The notes under the pieces: model-generated
Seen by the model: only the letters and a program-made list of their open reading frames with translations
Database searches by the model: none
Told to the model about the DNA's origin: nothing
From: an uncultured Caldilineaceae bacterium
Lineage (GTDB): Bacteria; Chloroflexota; Anaerolineae; Caldilineales; Caldilineaceae
DNA: 64,000 bases
Assembly (NCBI GenBank): GCA_951812725.1
Contig: OX638330.1
Span: 3,038,001 to 3,102,000 of the forward strand
Direction: 5' to 3'
Made by a program: the position numbers and the translations under genes
In this document: one piece after another, positions 26,060 to 35,280 of the stretch
Position numbering within the stretch: position 1 is the stretch's first letter
Layout of the letters: every line of letters starts with the position of its first letter

Positions 26060-26153
26060 GAATGCGCACAGGTGGGTGAGGGATGGTTTTGGAGGGGGGC
26101 GTTGCGGGGGCGCAGCCCCTGCACAAGGGAGGCCGCTTGCGGCCGACCGCCCA
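26060..26153. repeat. Dispersed ~95-bp structured repeat, copy 2
   Basis: This is the second copy of the element at 11471-11566. It shares AATGCGCAC, GTGAG-GATGGTTTT, GGGGGGCGTTGCGGGGGCGC, AGCCCCTGCACAAGGGAGG and GACCGCCC. The second hairpin here is GGCCGC-TT-GCGGCC, whereas copy 1 has GGGCC-GAA-GGCCC. Apart from this element and two promoters, the 25862-26383 stretch holds no recognisable gene. Confidence 0.85.
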
Positions 26154-26314
26154 TATTACGAAAGTGAAGGGAGAAGGAACAGCTTTGCTCGCCTCGTTCG
26201 GGGCTGCGAATCAGTTGCCGCGTGGTAGTTACGCACTATTACAGAAACTAGGCAGGATGGGTTAGAGTGCACAATTCCCAATCCACTCGCCAATGGTGCT
26301 AAAGAGAAAGCTAC

Positions 26315-26323
26315 TGCTATAAT
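26315..26323 (+). promoter_or_regulatory. Extended -10 promoter of metG
   Basis: TGCTATAAT at 26315-26323 is a perfect extended -10 element located 61 bp before the metG ATG. The -35 position (26295-26300, GGTGCT) is poor, as is usual for extended -10 promoters. Confidence 0.55.
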
Positions 26324-26383
26324 GGTGGGACAGATGCAGGTACTTGTGCAATCCAATTCAGGCAGTACGCAAGAGGATGACCG

Positions 26384-28210
26384 ATGACCAGTCAAGCCAG
26401 AAAGATCCTTGTTTGTGTGGCCTGGCCCTATGCCAATGGCGAAAAGCATATCGGACAGATTGCCGGCGCTTATCTGCCGCCGGATATCTTCGCACGTTAT
26501 CAGCGCATGGCGGGCAACGATGTACTGATGGTCAGCGGCTCCGACACGCACGGCACGCCGATCACTCTGCAGGCGGAAAAGGAGGGCATTCACGCGGCCG
26601 AGGTCGTGGATAAGTACCACGAAATGTTTGTAGAAGGCTGCGAGGCGATGGGCCTGACCTTCGACCTATATACGCATACGGATACGCAGAATCATTGGGA
26701 TGTCACGCAGCAGGTGTTCCGGCGCCACCTCGCGAATAAGTATATATATACTGAAGTGCAGAAGCAGTGGTTTGATCCGGAGGCAGGGCGTTTTTTGGCT
26801 GACCGCTATGTGGAAGGCAGCTGCCCTTTTTGCGGCTTTGCTGAGGCCCGCGGCGACCAGTGTGACAACTGCGGACGCTTATATGATGCGCTGGAGCTGA
26901 CCGATACACGGTCCAAGCTGAGCGGCAGCACTGATTTGGAAGTACGAGAAACTGAACATTTTTTCCTCGATCTGGGTGCCCTTAATGAGCCATTGCTGGA
27001 ATGGATCGGCAGCGAAAAAGAGCACTGGCGCAACAATGTTCTCAATTTTACGAAGGGTCAACTGAACCTCAAGGAGTTGCGCGGGAGGGCGATTACGCGT
27101 GACATCGATTGGGGCGTTGACATACCGGTTGAGGGCTACGAGAGCAAGTGCATTTACGTTTGGTACGACGCGGTGCAGGGCTATTTGAGCGCGGCGATCG
27201 AATGGGCAGAATTGAGCGGCGGCCAGTGGCAGGATTGGTGGGATCGGGAGAGGGCGCCGGATGCGCGCCACTATTATTTTATTGGTAAGGACAACATTCC
27301 CTTCCACACGCAGATTTGGCCCGGCATGATTATGGCCTATAACGATGAACCAGGTACGGGAAGCGAGGAAGCAGACATTTTCGAACTGTCTGAAACGGCC
27401 GCGCCGTTGAAGACAGCGCGGCTGCACTTGCCATACGATGTTCCGGCCAACGAGTATCTCAACCTTGGGGGCTCTCAGTTCAGCACCAGTCGCGGCAATG
27501 TTATCGGTTTCAATACGGTTCTGGAGCAGTTCCAGCCTGACGCGTGGCGGTACACGTTGACGGCTATGGCGCCGGAGAGTGCGGACACTGAGTTTACCTG
27601 GCCGGAATTCGTCGAGCTGGTCAACAACGAGTTGGTGGCCAACTGGGGGAATCTTGTCAACCGGGCGGTTGGTTTCGCGTTCAGGCGATTCGATGGCGCG
27701 GTGCCACAACCCGGCCCGTTTGACGAGACTGACGAGGCCCTGCTGGAGGAGATTCGCGGTGGGTTTGAAAGTGTGGCGGCGCAATACGAGGCGGTCAGAT
27801 TAAAGGCAGCTTTGCACGAGGCGCGGCGTTTGAGCCAGCGGGTGAACCAGTATCTGAACGAGAAGGAGCCTTGGCAGACCGTTAAGACCGATCCGCAGGC
27901 GGCGGCGACATCCGTGTATGCGGCGTTGCAAGCCATTGACTGGCTGAAGTTGCTGTGGGCGCCGATTCTGCCCCACAGCAGCGAACGTTTACACCAGTAT
28001 CTGGGCTATACTGAGCCGCTCTTCGGTAAACTCGATTCGGCGTCAGTTGAAGACGCCCGCGGTTCGCATGTCGTGTTGCGCTACGACCATACTGGGGCCA
28101 GCGGCGTCTGGCAGGCGCGGGACCTGGCGGCCGGTCAACTATTGCGGAAGCCGGCTCCCCTGTTTGTCAAACTGGATCCCGAAGTGGTGCTGGGTGAGGT
28201 GGACGGGTAA
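26384..28210 (+). CDS. metG: Methionyl-tRNA synthetase
   Basis: This 608-residue class I synthetase charges tRNA-Met. The HIGH motif is HIGQ (22-25). A zinc knuckle lies at [18 protein letters not shown] (about 147-164), typical of the longer MetG form. The methionine-site strands [16 protein letters not shown] and [16 protein letters not shown] are present. The KMSKS loop reads [10 protein letters not shown], the KFSTS-like form common in archaeal-type enzymes but with glutamine in place of the first lysine. An anticodon-binding helical domain follows (about 430-590). There is no C-terminal EMAP tRNA-binding domain. The ATG follows AGAGGA. The stop is 15 nt before the start of the next gene, suggesting co-transcription. 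Confidence 0.97.
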   Translation: MTSQARKILVCVAWPYANGEKHIGQIAGAYLPPDIFARYQRMAGNDVLMVSGSDTHGTPITLQAEKEGIHAAEVVDKYHEMFVEGCEAMGLTFDLYTHTDTQNHWDVTQQVFRRHLANKYIYTEVQKQWFDPEAGRFLADRYVEGSCPFCGFAEARGDQCDNCGRLYDALELTDTRSKLSGSTDLEVRETEHFFLDLGALNEPLLEWIGSEKEHWRNNVLNFTKGQLNLKELRGRAITRDIDWGVDIPVEGYESKCIYVWYDAVQGYLSAAIEWAELSGGQWQDWWDRERAPDARHYYFIGKDNIPFHTQIWPGMIMAYNDEPGTGSEEADIFELSETAAPLKTARLHLPYDVPANEYLNLGGSQFSTSRGNVIGFNTVLEQFQPDAWRYTLTAMAPESADTEFTWPEFVELVNNELVANWGNLVNRAVGFAFRRFDGAVPQPGPFDETDEALLEEIRGGFESVAAQYEAVRLKAALHEARRLSQRVNQYLNEKEPWQTVKTDPQAAATSVYAALQAIDWLKLLWAPILPHSSERLHQYLGYTEPLFGKLDSASVEDARGSHVVLRYDHTGASGVWQARDLAAGQLLRKPAPLFVKLDPEVVLGEVDG

Positions 28211-28225
28211 CGTTTGAAAGGGCCT

Positions 28226-29818
28226 ATGCTCAGACCCATCAACGCAACTGCTTCGGCATTGCTCCTGATCCTGGTCGTCTATGCCGGCTTGGGCACACTC
28301 TTCGCGGTCAAGACGCCGCCCTGGCAAAATCCGGACGAACCGGCCCACTACAATTATATTGCTCATATTGCCGGTGAGAGACAGTTCCCGGTGCTGCAGA
28401 TGGGGGATTATGACGAAGCCTATCTGCGGCGCTTGAAGGCGGAGAAATTCCCGCCCGATCTGTCGATCGCACCGATCCGTTATGAGTCCCATCAGCCTCC
28501 TCTCTACTACCTGCTGGCCGCGCCGATCTACTGGTTGAGCGGCGGCCAACTGCTGGCACTGCGGCTGTTCAGCGTTGTGCTGGGTGGAGGCGTGGTGCTG
28601 CTGATCTTCCTCTGCGCGCGCCTGGCAGTGTCCGGTTCGCCACTGATTGCCTTGGGCGCGGCCGCCTTCGCAGCCTTTCTTCCGATGCACGCGGCGCTGA
28701 TGGCCTCGGTCAACAACGACGCGCTGGCCGAACTGCTGATTGCGGCAACAGTTCTGGCGCTGCTGCGTTGGCAACGGTCGATGGCCGCGGCTGATGGCGG
28801 TGAAACTCTGGGTCATTTGCTGGTGGCAGGTGTCCTCATCGGGCTTGGCTTTCTGACGAAAGCTACTGCTTATATCCTCCTGCCAATCGGGCTCCTGGTT
28901 GTCTTCTTCGGACCTGGCGGACCGCAGGCTGGCCGCCTTTTGATGTCGAGAAAGCAGCTAGTGCGATTCGCGCTGCTGGTGGGGCCTGCATTGCTTCTTG
29001 GCCTGCCGTGGTGGATTCGGAACAGCCTCGTTTACGGAAATCTGGATATCCTGGGCCTGACCTGGCACGATGTGGTGGTCACCGGGCAACCGACGGCAGC
29101 CGCTTGGATCGCTGAGAACGGTTGGGGGGCCTATTGGGAACGGGCCTGGACGTTCACCGGCAAGAGTTTTTGGGGCGTTTTCGGATGGCTGGGCGTATTC
29201 ATGGATGCCCGCGTCTATACCTTGTTCTTTGTCCTGTCCATTATGGCGGCGGTGGGCGTGGTTGGCCGATGGCGCATGCAAGAGAGAAAGAAAGACAGGC
29301 ATTGGACTTTCATCCTTTCGTCGCCATGGATGACATTGTTGTTGCTTTGGGCGGCGGCGTTCGCTGCTTACGTCTGGTATAACATCGGATTCATCCAGCA
29401 CCAGGGCCGCTATCTGTTTCCGGCCCTGCCGGCGTGGAGCCTGCTCTTTGCTATTGGTTGGTGGACAGTTCTGGAAAGGCGGGTGAGCATCACCGCGGGG
29501 GGTATCCTGCTAGCTGCGGGGGCCGTGTCCCTGATATTGCCATTGTTGGCAGACAGTTCTGCAGATAAGTGGACGCTGCTGCTGTTCGGTCTTACCGGCA
29601 TTGGGCTGCTTTTGCACGGGCTGCTTTCGGATCGCATTGAAAGGGTTGTCACAGGTATGGTCACCACAAAGAGGCATGGCGCCGGCCAAGGGGCATCTTC
29701 AAGGCTACGCGAAGTCGGCGTTATGCGTACGATCTTGTTTGCATGCCCGTATCTGGTAATGGTGGCTATAGACATAGCAATCCCGTTCCTGTATATTGTC
29801 CCTCAGTTAGGTTCGTAA
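28226..29818 (+). CDS. DUF2142/ArnT-like polytopic membrane glycosyltransferase
   Basis: This 530-residue protein with about 11-12 transmembrane helices is related to the GT-C fold. The first luminal loop has PPWQNPDEPAHYNYIAHIAG, the acidic D-E-x-x-H motif shared by DUF2142 and PMT/ArnT enzymes that use polyprenyl-phosphate sugars. The helix-rich core (AAFAAFLPMHAALM, GVLIGLGFLTKATAYILLP) and the loop QGRYLFPALPAWSLL near 400 are also typical. It probably transfers a sugar to lipid or protein on the outer side of the membrane. The frame opens at a TTG at 28214; the ATG at 28226 is taken as start, but AAAGGG sits very close to it, so the start is uncertain. Confidence 0.8.
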   Translation: MLRPINATASALLLILVVYAGLGTLFAVKTPPWQNPDEPAHYNYIAHIAGERQFPVLQMGDYDEAYLRRLKAEKFPPDLSIAPIRYESHQPPLYYLLAAPIYWLSGGQLLALRLFSVVLGGGVVLLIFLCARLAVSGSPLIALGAAAFAAFLPMHAALMASVNNDALAELLIAATVLALLRWQRSMAAADGGETLGHLLVAGVLIGLGFLTKATAYILLPIGLLVVFFGPGGPQAGRLLMSRKQLVRFALLVGPALLLGLPWWIRNSLVYGNLDILGLTWHDVVVTGQPTAAAWIAENGWGAYWERAWTFTGKSFWGVFGWLGVFMDARVYTLFFVLSIMAAVGVVGRWRMQERKKDRHWTFILSSPWMTLLLLWAAAFAAYVWYNIGFIQHQGRYLFPALPAWSLLFAIGWWTVLERRVSITAGGILLAAGAVSLILPLLADSSADKWTLLLFGLTGIGLLLHGLLSDRIERVVTGMVTTKRHGAGQGASSRLREVGVMRTILFACPYLVMVAIDIAIPFLYIVPQLGS

Positions 29819-29940
29819 ATTTGGGTTTCCAACCCGGACTTTGCAGCGGCCCATTGATGGAGCCACTTGCGCGGGTCTTTCGAACAGGCGACTAGCTGGT
29901 GTTCGAACGGCCCCTATCTGATTCTTTTGCGAAGGAATTC

Positions 29941-31893
29941 ATGAGCTCAACCATTCCACTGCCCCCAGGCCGACAGCTGGCGACGAGGCGGGACTTTTCA
30001 AACCGTAGAGCGACGCGGGGCCGGCCTCCCAGCAGTGTCGAATACTTCCTGATATGGCTCTGCGTAGCGGTGGTGGCTGGTGCGGGGTTGTTCGCCGGCT
30101 GGCAGTTCTGGCATACCGACCGCATCTTTAGCGGCGTACGCGTAGCCGGCGTACCTGTCGGCGGCGAAACGCGAGCGGCGGCTCTGTTGCTCCTGCATAA
30201 GGAGTTGACACCTTATCCGCTGGCGCCCGTTTTCCTGGAACACAGCCCCGAATCCGCCGGTGGAGCCGGCATTTCCGGCGCTACGGCCAGGCAGTGGGCC
30301 CTGGGCTCGGCGTTGTTGGCGCCTCAGGCAGACCTGGAGGCAGCGATCAATGCCGCCTATCATGTTGGACGTCAGGGAGGTCTGATCGAGCGCATTTTCA
30401 GCCAGTGGCAGGCGTTCAATGGCAAGCAGACCGTGTGGCCCGAAGTCTTCATCAGCGAAGGCATTGTGCGGCAGGCCGTAGGTGACGCGGCGGTCGAAGT
30501 GCGGCGGCCAAGTCGACCGGCGATAGAGATTGGCGACCTGTCACTGCCGCCTCGGCCGGGTCTGGACGTGGATATCGCGGCGACGGCGCAACTGATTATG
30601 GCCCTGGTGGAAAGCGGCCGATCGGGTACTGTGCCTCTGCAGACGTATAGCACCGCAGTTCCCCAGAGTGCTGCGACGGATTCGACACAGGGTTCCGCGG
30701 GCGCGAGTGCGTCCGCTACTTCGGGGGGGCCGGAAGTAGCCGGCGGCCGCGCGCCGGCGCAGCCGGTGGTTTTGCAGCATCAGCCGTCGGGGACTGCATT
30801 TGCACTGGACGGGGCAATGTTGCAGAGAATCATGCCCGGGGGCGATCCAAGCTTTCTCAATGAAGAGTCCTTGCGGTACATCGTCGAGGGCTGGGCAAGC
30901 CAGGTATCCTATCCTGCCCAGGATGCCCGTCTGCGTTTTGACGATGCGACTTCCTCGTTAACAGTGCTGCAACAGAGCCGACCGGGCCAGCGCCTGAGTG
31001 TCGATCTGACGATCGAGGCAGTGCGGCAGGCGCTGGCGAATGAACAACGTACAGGACCGTTGCCGATAATAGCGATCCCGCCGAAGGTTGACTCGGGCCG
31101 GTTGAACGAATTGGGCATACGGGAGTTGGTCGCCAGCGGCTCCACCTATTTCAAGGGAAGCAGCAGCACGCGCGTTTACAATATTGAGGTGGCCGCAGAG
31201 AAACTGGTCGGGGTGGTCGTGCCCCCCGGCGGTGTGTTCAGCTTCAATTCCTCGATTGAGGCGGTGAGCGGGGCCAATGGTTTTGAAGACTCGGCAATCA
31301 TCTGGGGGGATCGAACGGCAGTTGGCGTAGGCGGCGGCGTCTGCCAGGTGAGCACCACGGTATTCAGGGCGGCACTGGAAGGGGGATTCCCATTTTTAGA
31401 GCGCCACAATCACGGCTATGTGGTCAGTTGGTATGGTGAGCCCGGCTTTGACGCGACCATTTATACACCGTATGTGGATCTTCGTTTCCTTAATGATACT
31501 GACGCGCATCTGCTGGTCCAGCCGGTTGTGGACAGCGTGGAGGGCGTCCTCACCTTCAGATTTTACGGCACAAAGCCGGACAGAGAGGTGGAAATTGGTG
31601 AGGCGGAGTACAAGGATATTAAACAGCCCGGCGAACCGATCTATCAGGAAGACGCCACCTTGGAAGCCGGCCAGGTCAAACAGGTTGAGTGGGCCAAAGA
31701 GGGCATGACCGCGACCGTCATCCGCAAGGTTACTGAGAATGGCAGGACCCGGGAGGACCCGATCGTATCGATCTATCGACCCTGGAATGCCATGTTCCTG
31801 TACGGTCCGGGCACGGTCATTCCCGGGGTAACCGATGTGGAGGAGCCGACTCCGGCGGCGACAGACGAAGTAAACGCAGGCGGCGACAGCTGA
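29941..31893 (+). CDS. VanW family protein with peptidoglycan-binding-like domains
   Basis: This 650-residue membrane-anchored envelope protein has one transmembrane helix (about 34-55, FLIWLCVAVVAGAGLFAGW). Two extracellular peptidoglycan-binding-like (PF12229-type) segments follow, one starting VRVAGVPVGGETRAAA and one after a Ser/Ala/Gly-rich linker (about 240-280). Then comes the VanW core (about 415-555: PGGVFSFNSSI, GGGVCQVSTTVFRAAL, RHNHGYVVSWYGEPGFDATI) and a G5-like C-terminus. VanW-type proteins are frequent in Gram-positives and Chloroflexota, and their biochemical role is unknown. The ATG at 29941 has GAAGGA five bases upstream and is preferred to the GTG at 29899. Confidence 0.9.
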   Translation: MSSTIPLPPGRQLATRRDFSNRRATRGRPPSSVEYFLIWLCVAVVAGAGLFAGWQFWHTDRIFSGVRVAGVPVGGETRAAALLLLHKELTPYPLAPVFLEHSPESAGGAGISGATARQWALGSALLAPQADLEAAINAAYHVGRQGGLIERIFSQWQAFNGKQTVWPEVFISEGIVRQAVGDAAVEVRRPSRPAIEIGDLSLPPRPGLDVDIAATAQLIMALVESGRSGTVPLQTYSTAVPQSAATDSTQGSAGASASATSGGPEVAGGRAPAQPVVLQHQPSGTAFALDGAMLQRIMPGGDPSFLNEESLRYIVEGWASQVSYPAQDARLRFDDATSSLTVLQQSRPGQRLSVDLTIEAVRQALANEQRTGPLPIIAIPPKVDSGRLNELGIRELVASGSTYFKGSSSTRVYNIEVAAEKLVGVVVPPGGVFSFNSSIEAVSGANGFEDSAIIWGDRTAVGVGGGVCQVSTTVFRAALEGGFPFLERHNHGYVVSWYGEPGFDATIYTPYVDLRFLNDTDAHLLVQPVVDSVEGVLTFRFYGTKPDREVEIGEAEYKDIKQPGEPIYQEDATLEAGQVKQVEWAKEGMTATVIRKVTENGRTREDPIVSIYRPWNAMFLYGPGTVIPGVTDVEEPTPAATDEVNAGGDS

Positions 31894-32060
31894 GGGAACT
31901 GGCCGATAGCCGGTTTGATCTTCAGTAGGAGTGGGATGTCATCTGCATAGCTATTGCGGCGGCTTGGCGCATGTGGGTGCAGTTGCCGGTTCTCCCAATG
32001 GACGACCATATTACTTTTTCCGTTGAACGCCGCGTCTCTTCTGTTGTACACAGTTCCCCT

Positions 32061-32879
32061 ATGCTCTTGACTATCGACATCGGTAACAGCAGTATCGTCC
32101 TCGCCGCCTTCGGTGAAGGCGATGCGCCGGTTGCCAGTTGGCGACTGCGCACTGACCGCCAAGGTCAACCGGGGGCGTACAGGCGCGCGGTTTGCCAACT
32201 TTGGCGGCAGAGCGGCATCGGCGCAGGCGACTTTGAAGGGGCCGCCTTGTGTAGCGTTGTACCCCACTTGACAGAGACTTGGAGAGACATGCTGGCTGAG
32301 GTGCTTGACTGCGAGCCGCTCGTGCTTCATCAACGGATGAGGCTTGGCTTGGCGCTCGACGTGAGCAGCCCGGAAAAGGTCGGGATGGACCGGCTGGCCG
32401 ATGCTGTGGCCGTGTGGGAGCGTGCCAGGAGCGCGGCGGTTGCCGTAGATTTTGGTACGGCGACGACATTCAATGTCGTTGACGCGGGGGGGCGGTTTCG
32501 CGGCGGCGCGATCGCGCCGGGGCTGGCCACCGCGGCGGAGTCGCTGGTGGACAGTGCCTCAGCACTGTCCAGGCTGGGTACGAAGTCGGATGCGTCTTCG
32601 CCACTCTCGACCGGGGTCGAATTGACAGCACCGGGAGCGGCAATCGGCCGTGATACGGGCGAGGCGCTGAGGTCGGGACTCGTTCTGGGGCATGCAGGGT
32701 TGGTGGAAGGTCTCCTCGCGCGTATCCGTCACGAACTCGGGACGCCGGTCAGCGTAATCGCGACAGGCGGACTTGGTGATATCATCGCCCCTTTGACAAG
32801 CTCCATCGATCTGTACGACCCCTGGTTGACTCTGTCTGGAATCCGCACGATTTATCGCCTTAACTCGAATCAAGAGTAG
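32061..32879 (+). CDS. coaX: Type III pantothenate kinase
   Basis: This 272-residue CoaX catalyses the first step of CoA synthesis, the ATP-dependent phosphorylation of pantothenate. The ASKHA-fold motifs are clear: TIDIGNSSIVLAAF (phosphate 1) at the N-terminus, PEKVGMDRLADAVA, then VDFGTATTFNVVD (phosphate 2) and GGAIAPGL. The frame extends 30 codons further upstream, but the ATG at 32061 places the DIGNS motif at the usual distance. No obvious ribosome site precedes it. It converges with the polysaccharide gene cluster, 21 bp from the end of the first glycosyltransferase gene. Confidence 0.93.
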   Translation: MLLTIDIGNSSIVLAAFGEGDAPVASWRLRTDRQGQPGAYRRAVCQLWRQSGIGAGDFEGAALCSVVPHLTETWRDMLAEVLDCEPLVLHQRMRLGLALDVSSPEKVGMDRLADAVAVWERARSAAVAVDFGTATTFNVVDAGGRFRGGAIAPGLATAAESLVDSASALSRLGTKSDASSPLSTGVELTAPGAAIGRDTGEALRSGLVLGHAGLVEGLLARIRHELGTPVSVIATGGLGDIIAPLTSSIDLYDPWLTLSGIRTIYRLNSNQE

Positions 32880-32900
32880 AGAATGCCATACTTCTCTCTC

Positions 32901-34046
32901 TCAACTCCCCATTGCCAGCAGGTCCCGGTAGCATTGCAGGGTTGCGGCGGCTGTCGCTTGCCAGCTGAAGCTGTGTGCCTGAGCCAGCCCCTGTTCGCTT
33001 CGCCGGGCGCGTTGGGGGGCGTCCTCGAGCAAGTCGGCAATCGCGTCCTTGATTTCGGTTACGGAGTGGGGATTGAACAGGCGGGCGGCTTCGCCGGACA
33101 CCTCAGTCAGGCTTGACGCGTTGGAACAGGCTACAGGCGTCCCGCAGGCCATCGCCTCCAACACCGGCAAGCCGAAGCCTTCATACAGGCTGGGGAAGAC
33201 GAACATCGTGGAGGCGCTGTAAAGGGCAGGCAGGTCGGCTTCGTTCACGGGGCCTAGGAAGCGCACGGCGTCGCCAAGTTGATGGTGCTCGGACCGCTGT
33301 CTCGGCTGCGGGTAACGCTGATCCCAGGCTCCGGCGATTACGAGCGGGGGCGCGTTGTGGGCGGAAAGCTGTGCGTAGGCATCGATTAGGGCAGGTAGAT
33401 TCTTGTGGGGCTTGTTGATTCCGACGTAGAGGATAAAGTGTGTCGGTAGACCGAACTTGTTACGCGTGCGGTCAACTTCGGCATTCGACTGGGGCCGAAA
33501 GTGGGAACCGGCGGCCAAGGGTGTGATGGTGACGCATGACAATGGGACGCGAAAGCTGCGGGTGAGGTCGCTGCGTGCGGCTTCGGAAATTGTGACGACG
33601 CGGCTGGCGGCGCGCAGTGCGAGGGTTGTAGCCAGGCGATAGAACAGTCTTCCCTTCATCGGTATGCTTTGTGGATACCGGAGGGGGATGGTGTCGTAGA
33701 AGGTAAGAACAGTTGGCTGACCGGTGCGGTAAGGCATGACATAGTAGGGGCTGTGATAGAGGTTCGGTTCGCCGGACCGCAGCCGCTTGAGAAGGAGTGG
33801 GATTCGCCACTGTTGTTTGAGGCTGAATGGGGAGCTGGAAACGGCAACTTCTTGCGACGGGCGGGCGTGACCAGTGCTGGAATGGCTAGCGTCCCAGGTC
33901 GCTTTTCCTGCTGGATTCGTGAGCAGGGTCAACTGTTCATCGGGGCGGAGCTGGGCCATCAGCGCCGGTGTCAGACTACGCACGTAGCGGCCGATTCCGG
34001 GGAATTGGTCGATAGCTGTGCGGGCGTCGAAGATGAAGTGATTCAT
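32901..34046 (-). CDS. GT4 family glycosyltransferase
   Basis: This 381-residue GT-B enzyme transfers a sugar from an NDP donor during surface polysaccharide assembly. The N-terminal acceptor domain starts NHFIFDARTAIDQFPGIGRY. The C-terminal donor domain contains HFILYVGINKPHKNLPALI and the EX7E-type motif SLYEGFGLPVLEAMACGTPV. It resembles mannosyl/rhamnosyl transferases of the WbaZ/RfaB kind; donor and acceptor are not readable. It is the last gene of the 38715-32901 block, following the previous gene by 47 nt. Confidence 0.9.
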   Translation of the reverse strand: MNHFIFDARTAIDQFPGIGRYVRSLTPALMAQLRPDEQLTLLTNPAGKATWDASHSSTGHARPSQEVAVSSSPFSLKQQWRIPLLLKRLRSGEPNLYHSPYYVMPYRTGQPTVLTFYDTIPLRYPQSIPMKGRLFYRLATTLALRAASRVVTISEAARSDLTRSFRVPLSCVTITPLAAGSHFRPQSNAEVDRTRNKFGLPTHFILYVGINKPHKNLPALIDAYAQLSAHNAPPLVIAGAWDQRYPQPRQRSEHHQLGDAVRFLGPVNEADLPALYSASTMFVFPSLYEGFGLPVLEAMACGTPVACSNASSLTEVSGEAARLFNPHSVTEIKDAIADLLEDAPQRARRSEQGLAQAHSFSWQATAAATLQCYRDLLAMGS

Positions 34047-34093
34047 CGGTCAGCAGGTAGGGCGTGAAGAGGAGTAAGCGGAAAGAGGCGCTT

Positions 34094-35236
34094 TCACGGC
34101 CGGCTGCTCGCCGCGCCCTGGATCGCTTCCTGATAGAGAGAAATTGTGTTCCGAACCATGGCCTCGATTGAGAACTCCTTCTGCACTCGTATACGGCCCT
34201 GGGAACCCATCTGCGCGCGCAGCACCGGATCCGCAAGGAGCCTATTGATTGCTGCGCCCAGTGCCTGTGGGTCGTTGGGGGGCACGACCAGACCTGTTTC
34301 GCCGTTGCGGTTGACGTAGGATGTGCCTGTGCCCAGTTCTGTGCAGACCACCGGCATGGCGCAGGCCATGGCCTCGAGCTGGACGATGCCCAATGCTTCG
34401 GCGCGGTTGGTGGAGGGCAGTACAAAGAGATCGCTGGCATAGCGTGCGGCGAGGCTCTCCTCGTCAGTGCAGTTGCCAAGGAATGTCATTTTTTCAGTCA
34501 ATCCCTCTGCCCGCGCCAGGTTTTGCCACGACTCCTGCATTGGACCGGTCCCGACGATGAGGAGGTGGGCGTCGACACGGTGCATCGCGCGGATCAGTAC
34601 GTCGATTCCTTTGTAATGACGCAGGCGGCCGATGAAGAGGAGCAGCGGTCGGCCCGGGAAGCGGTTGCGCAGCTCTTGTGCGTCGGCCTGCACATGGTCC
34701 GAAACACCTACATATCGATCCAGCTCGATGCCGTAGTGAATCACGCGGCACTTCTCTCGCACGCTGCGGAGAAATGGAGATGATTCCACGTACGCTGGGC
34801 TGGCTGCGGCGACAAGCGCGGCGCGATGCAAGACTTTTCGCAGCAGGGGGGCGTAGAGCTGGCCAGTCCTCCGCTGGCGGACGATGTCACTATGGTAGGA
34901 GATCACGGCCGGTTTGCCGCGTCCAAGCAGGAGTTGCGCGAGCTCGGCAGGCGGGTAGGGCGCGTGGAGATGGACGATGTCGGCAGCCGCAGCCTGGCGG
35001 CGCACCTCCGCAAAGAAATGGAGGCTGATAGGGGTGGACAAGAGGTGGGCCTGGCGGCCGGTCTTGGTCACGGGAACGTCGTCGATGGTCTGGTGCAGTG
35101 TAGCGGGTCCGGTATTGGTGACGAGCACGCGGGCGTCGACGCCTTCGGCGCGCAGCCCTTGGGACAGCAGGCGAATGTGGTTCTCGATCCCGCCTATGAC
35201 GGGAAAATAGTCTTTGTACAGCAGCAATACTTTCAT
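34094..35236 (-). CDS. GT4 family glycosyltransferase
   Basis: This 380-residue GT-B enzyme starts MKVLLLYKDYFPVIGGIENH, with the glycine loop of the acceptor domain. The donor domain has PLLLFIGRLRHYKGIDVLI and EALGIVQLEAMACAMPVVC with its two glutamates. GRLRHYKG and the PVIGGIENH loop resemble rhamnosyl/mannosyl transferases of exopolysaccharide clusters. It is part of a minus-strand run of five GT4 genes and is 44 nt after the preceding one. Confidence 0.9.
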   Translation of the reverse strand: MKVLLLYKDYFPVIGGIENHIRLLSQGLRAEGVDARVLVTNTGPATLHQTIDDVPVTKTGRQAHLLSTPISLHFFAEVRRQAAAADIVHLHAPYPPAELAQLLLGRGKPAVISYHSDIVRQRRTGQLYAPLLRKVLHRAALVAAASPAYVESSPFLRSVREKCRVIHYGIELDRYVGVSDHVQADAQELRNRFPGRPLLLFIGRLRHYKGIDVLIRAMHRVDAHLLIVGTGPMQESWQNLARAEGLTEKMTFLGNCTDEESLAARYASDLFVLPSTNRAEALGIVQLEAMACAMPVVCTELGTGTSYVNRNGETGLVVPPNDPQALGAAINRLLADPVLRAQMGSQGRIRVQKEFSIEAMVRNTISLYQEAIQGAASSRP

Positions 35237-35280
35237 GGGCCATTTCGCCGGCGCGGTTTGATCAGCGTGCAGAAACTGCG

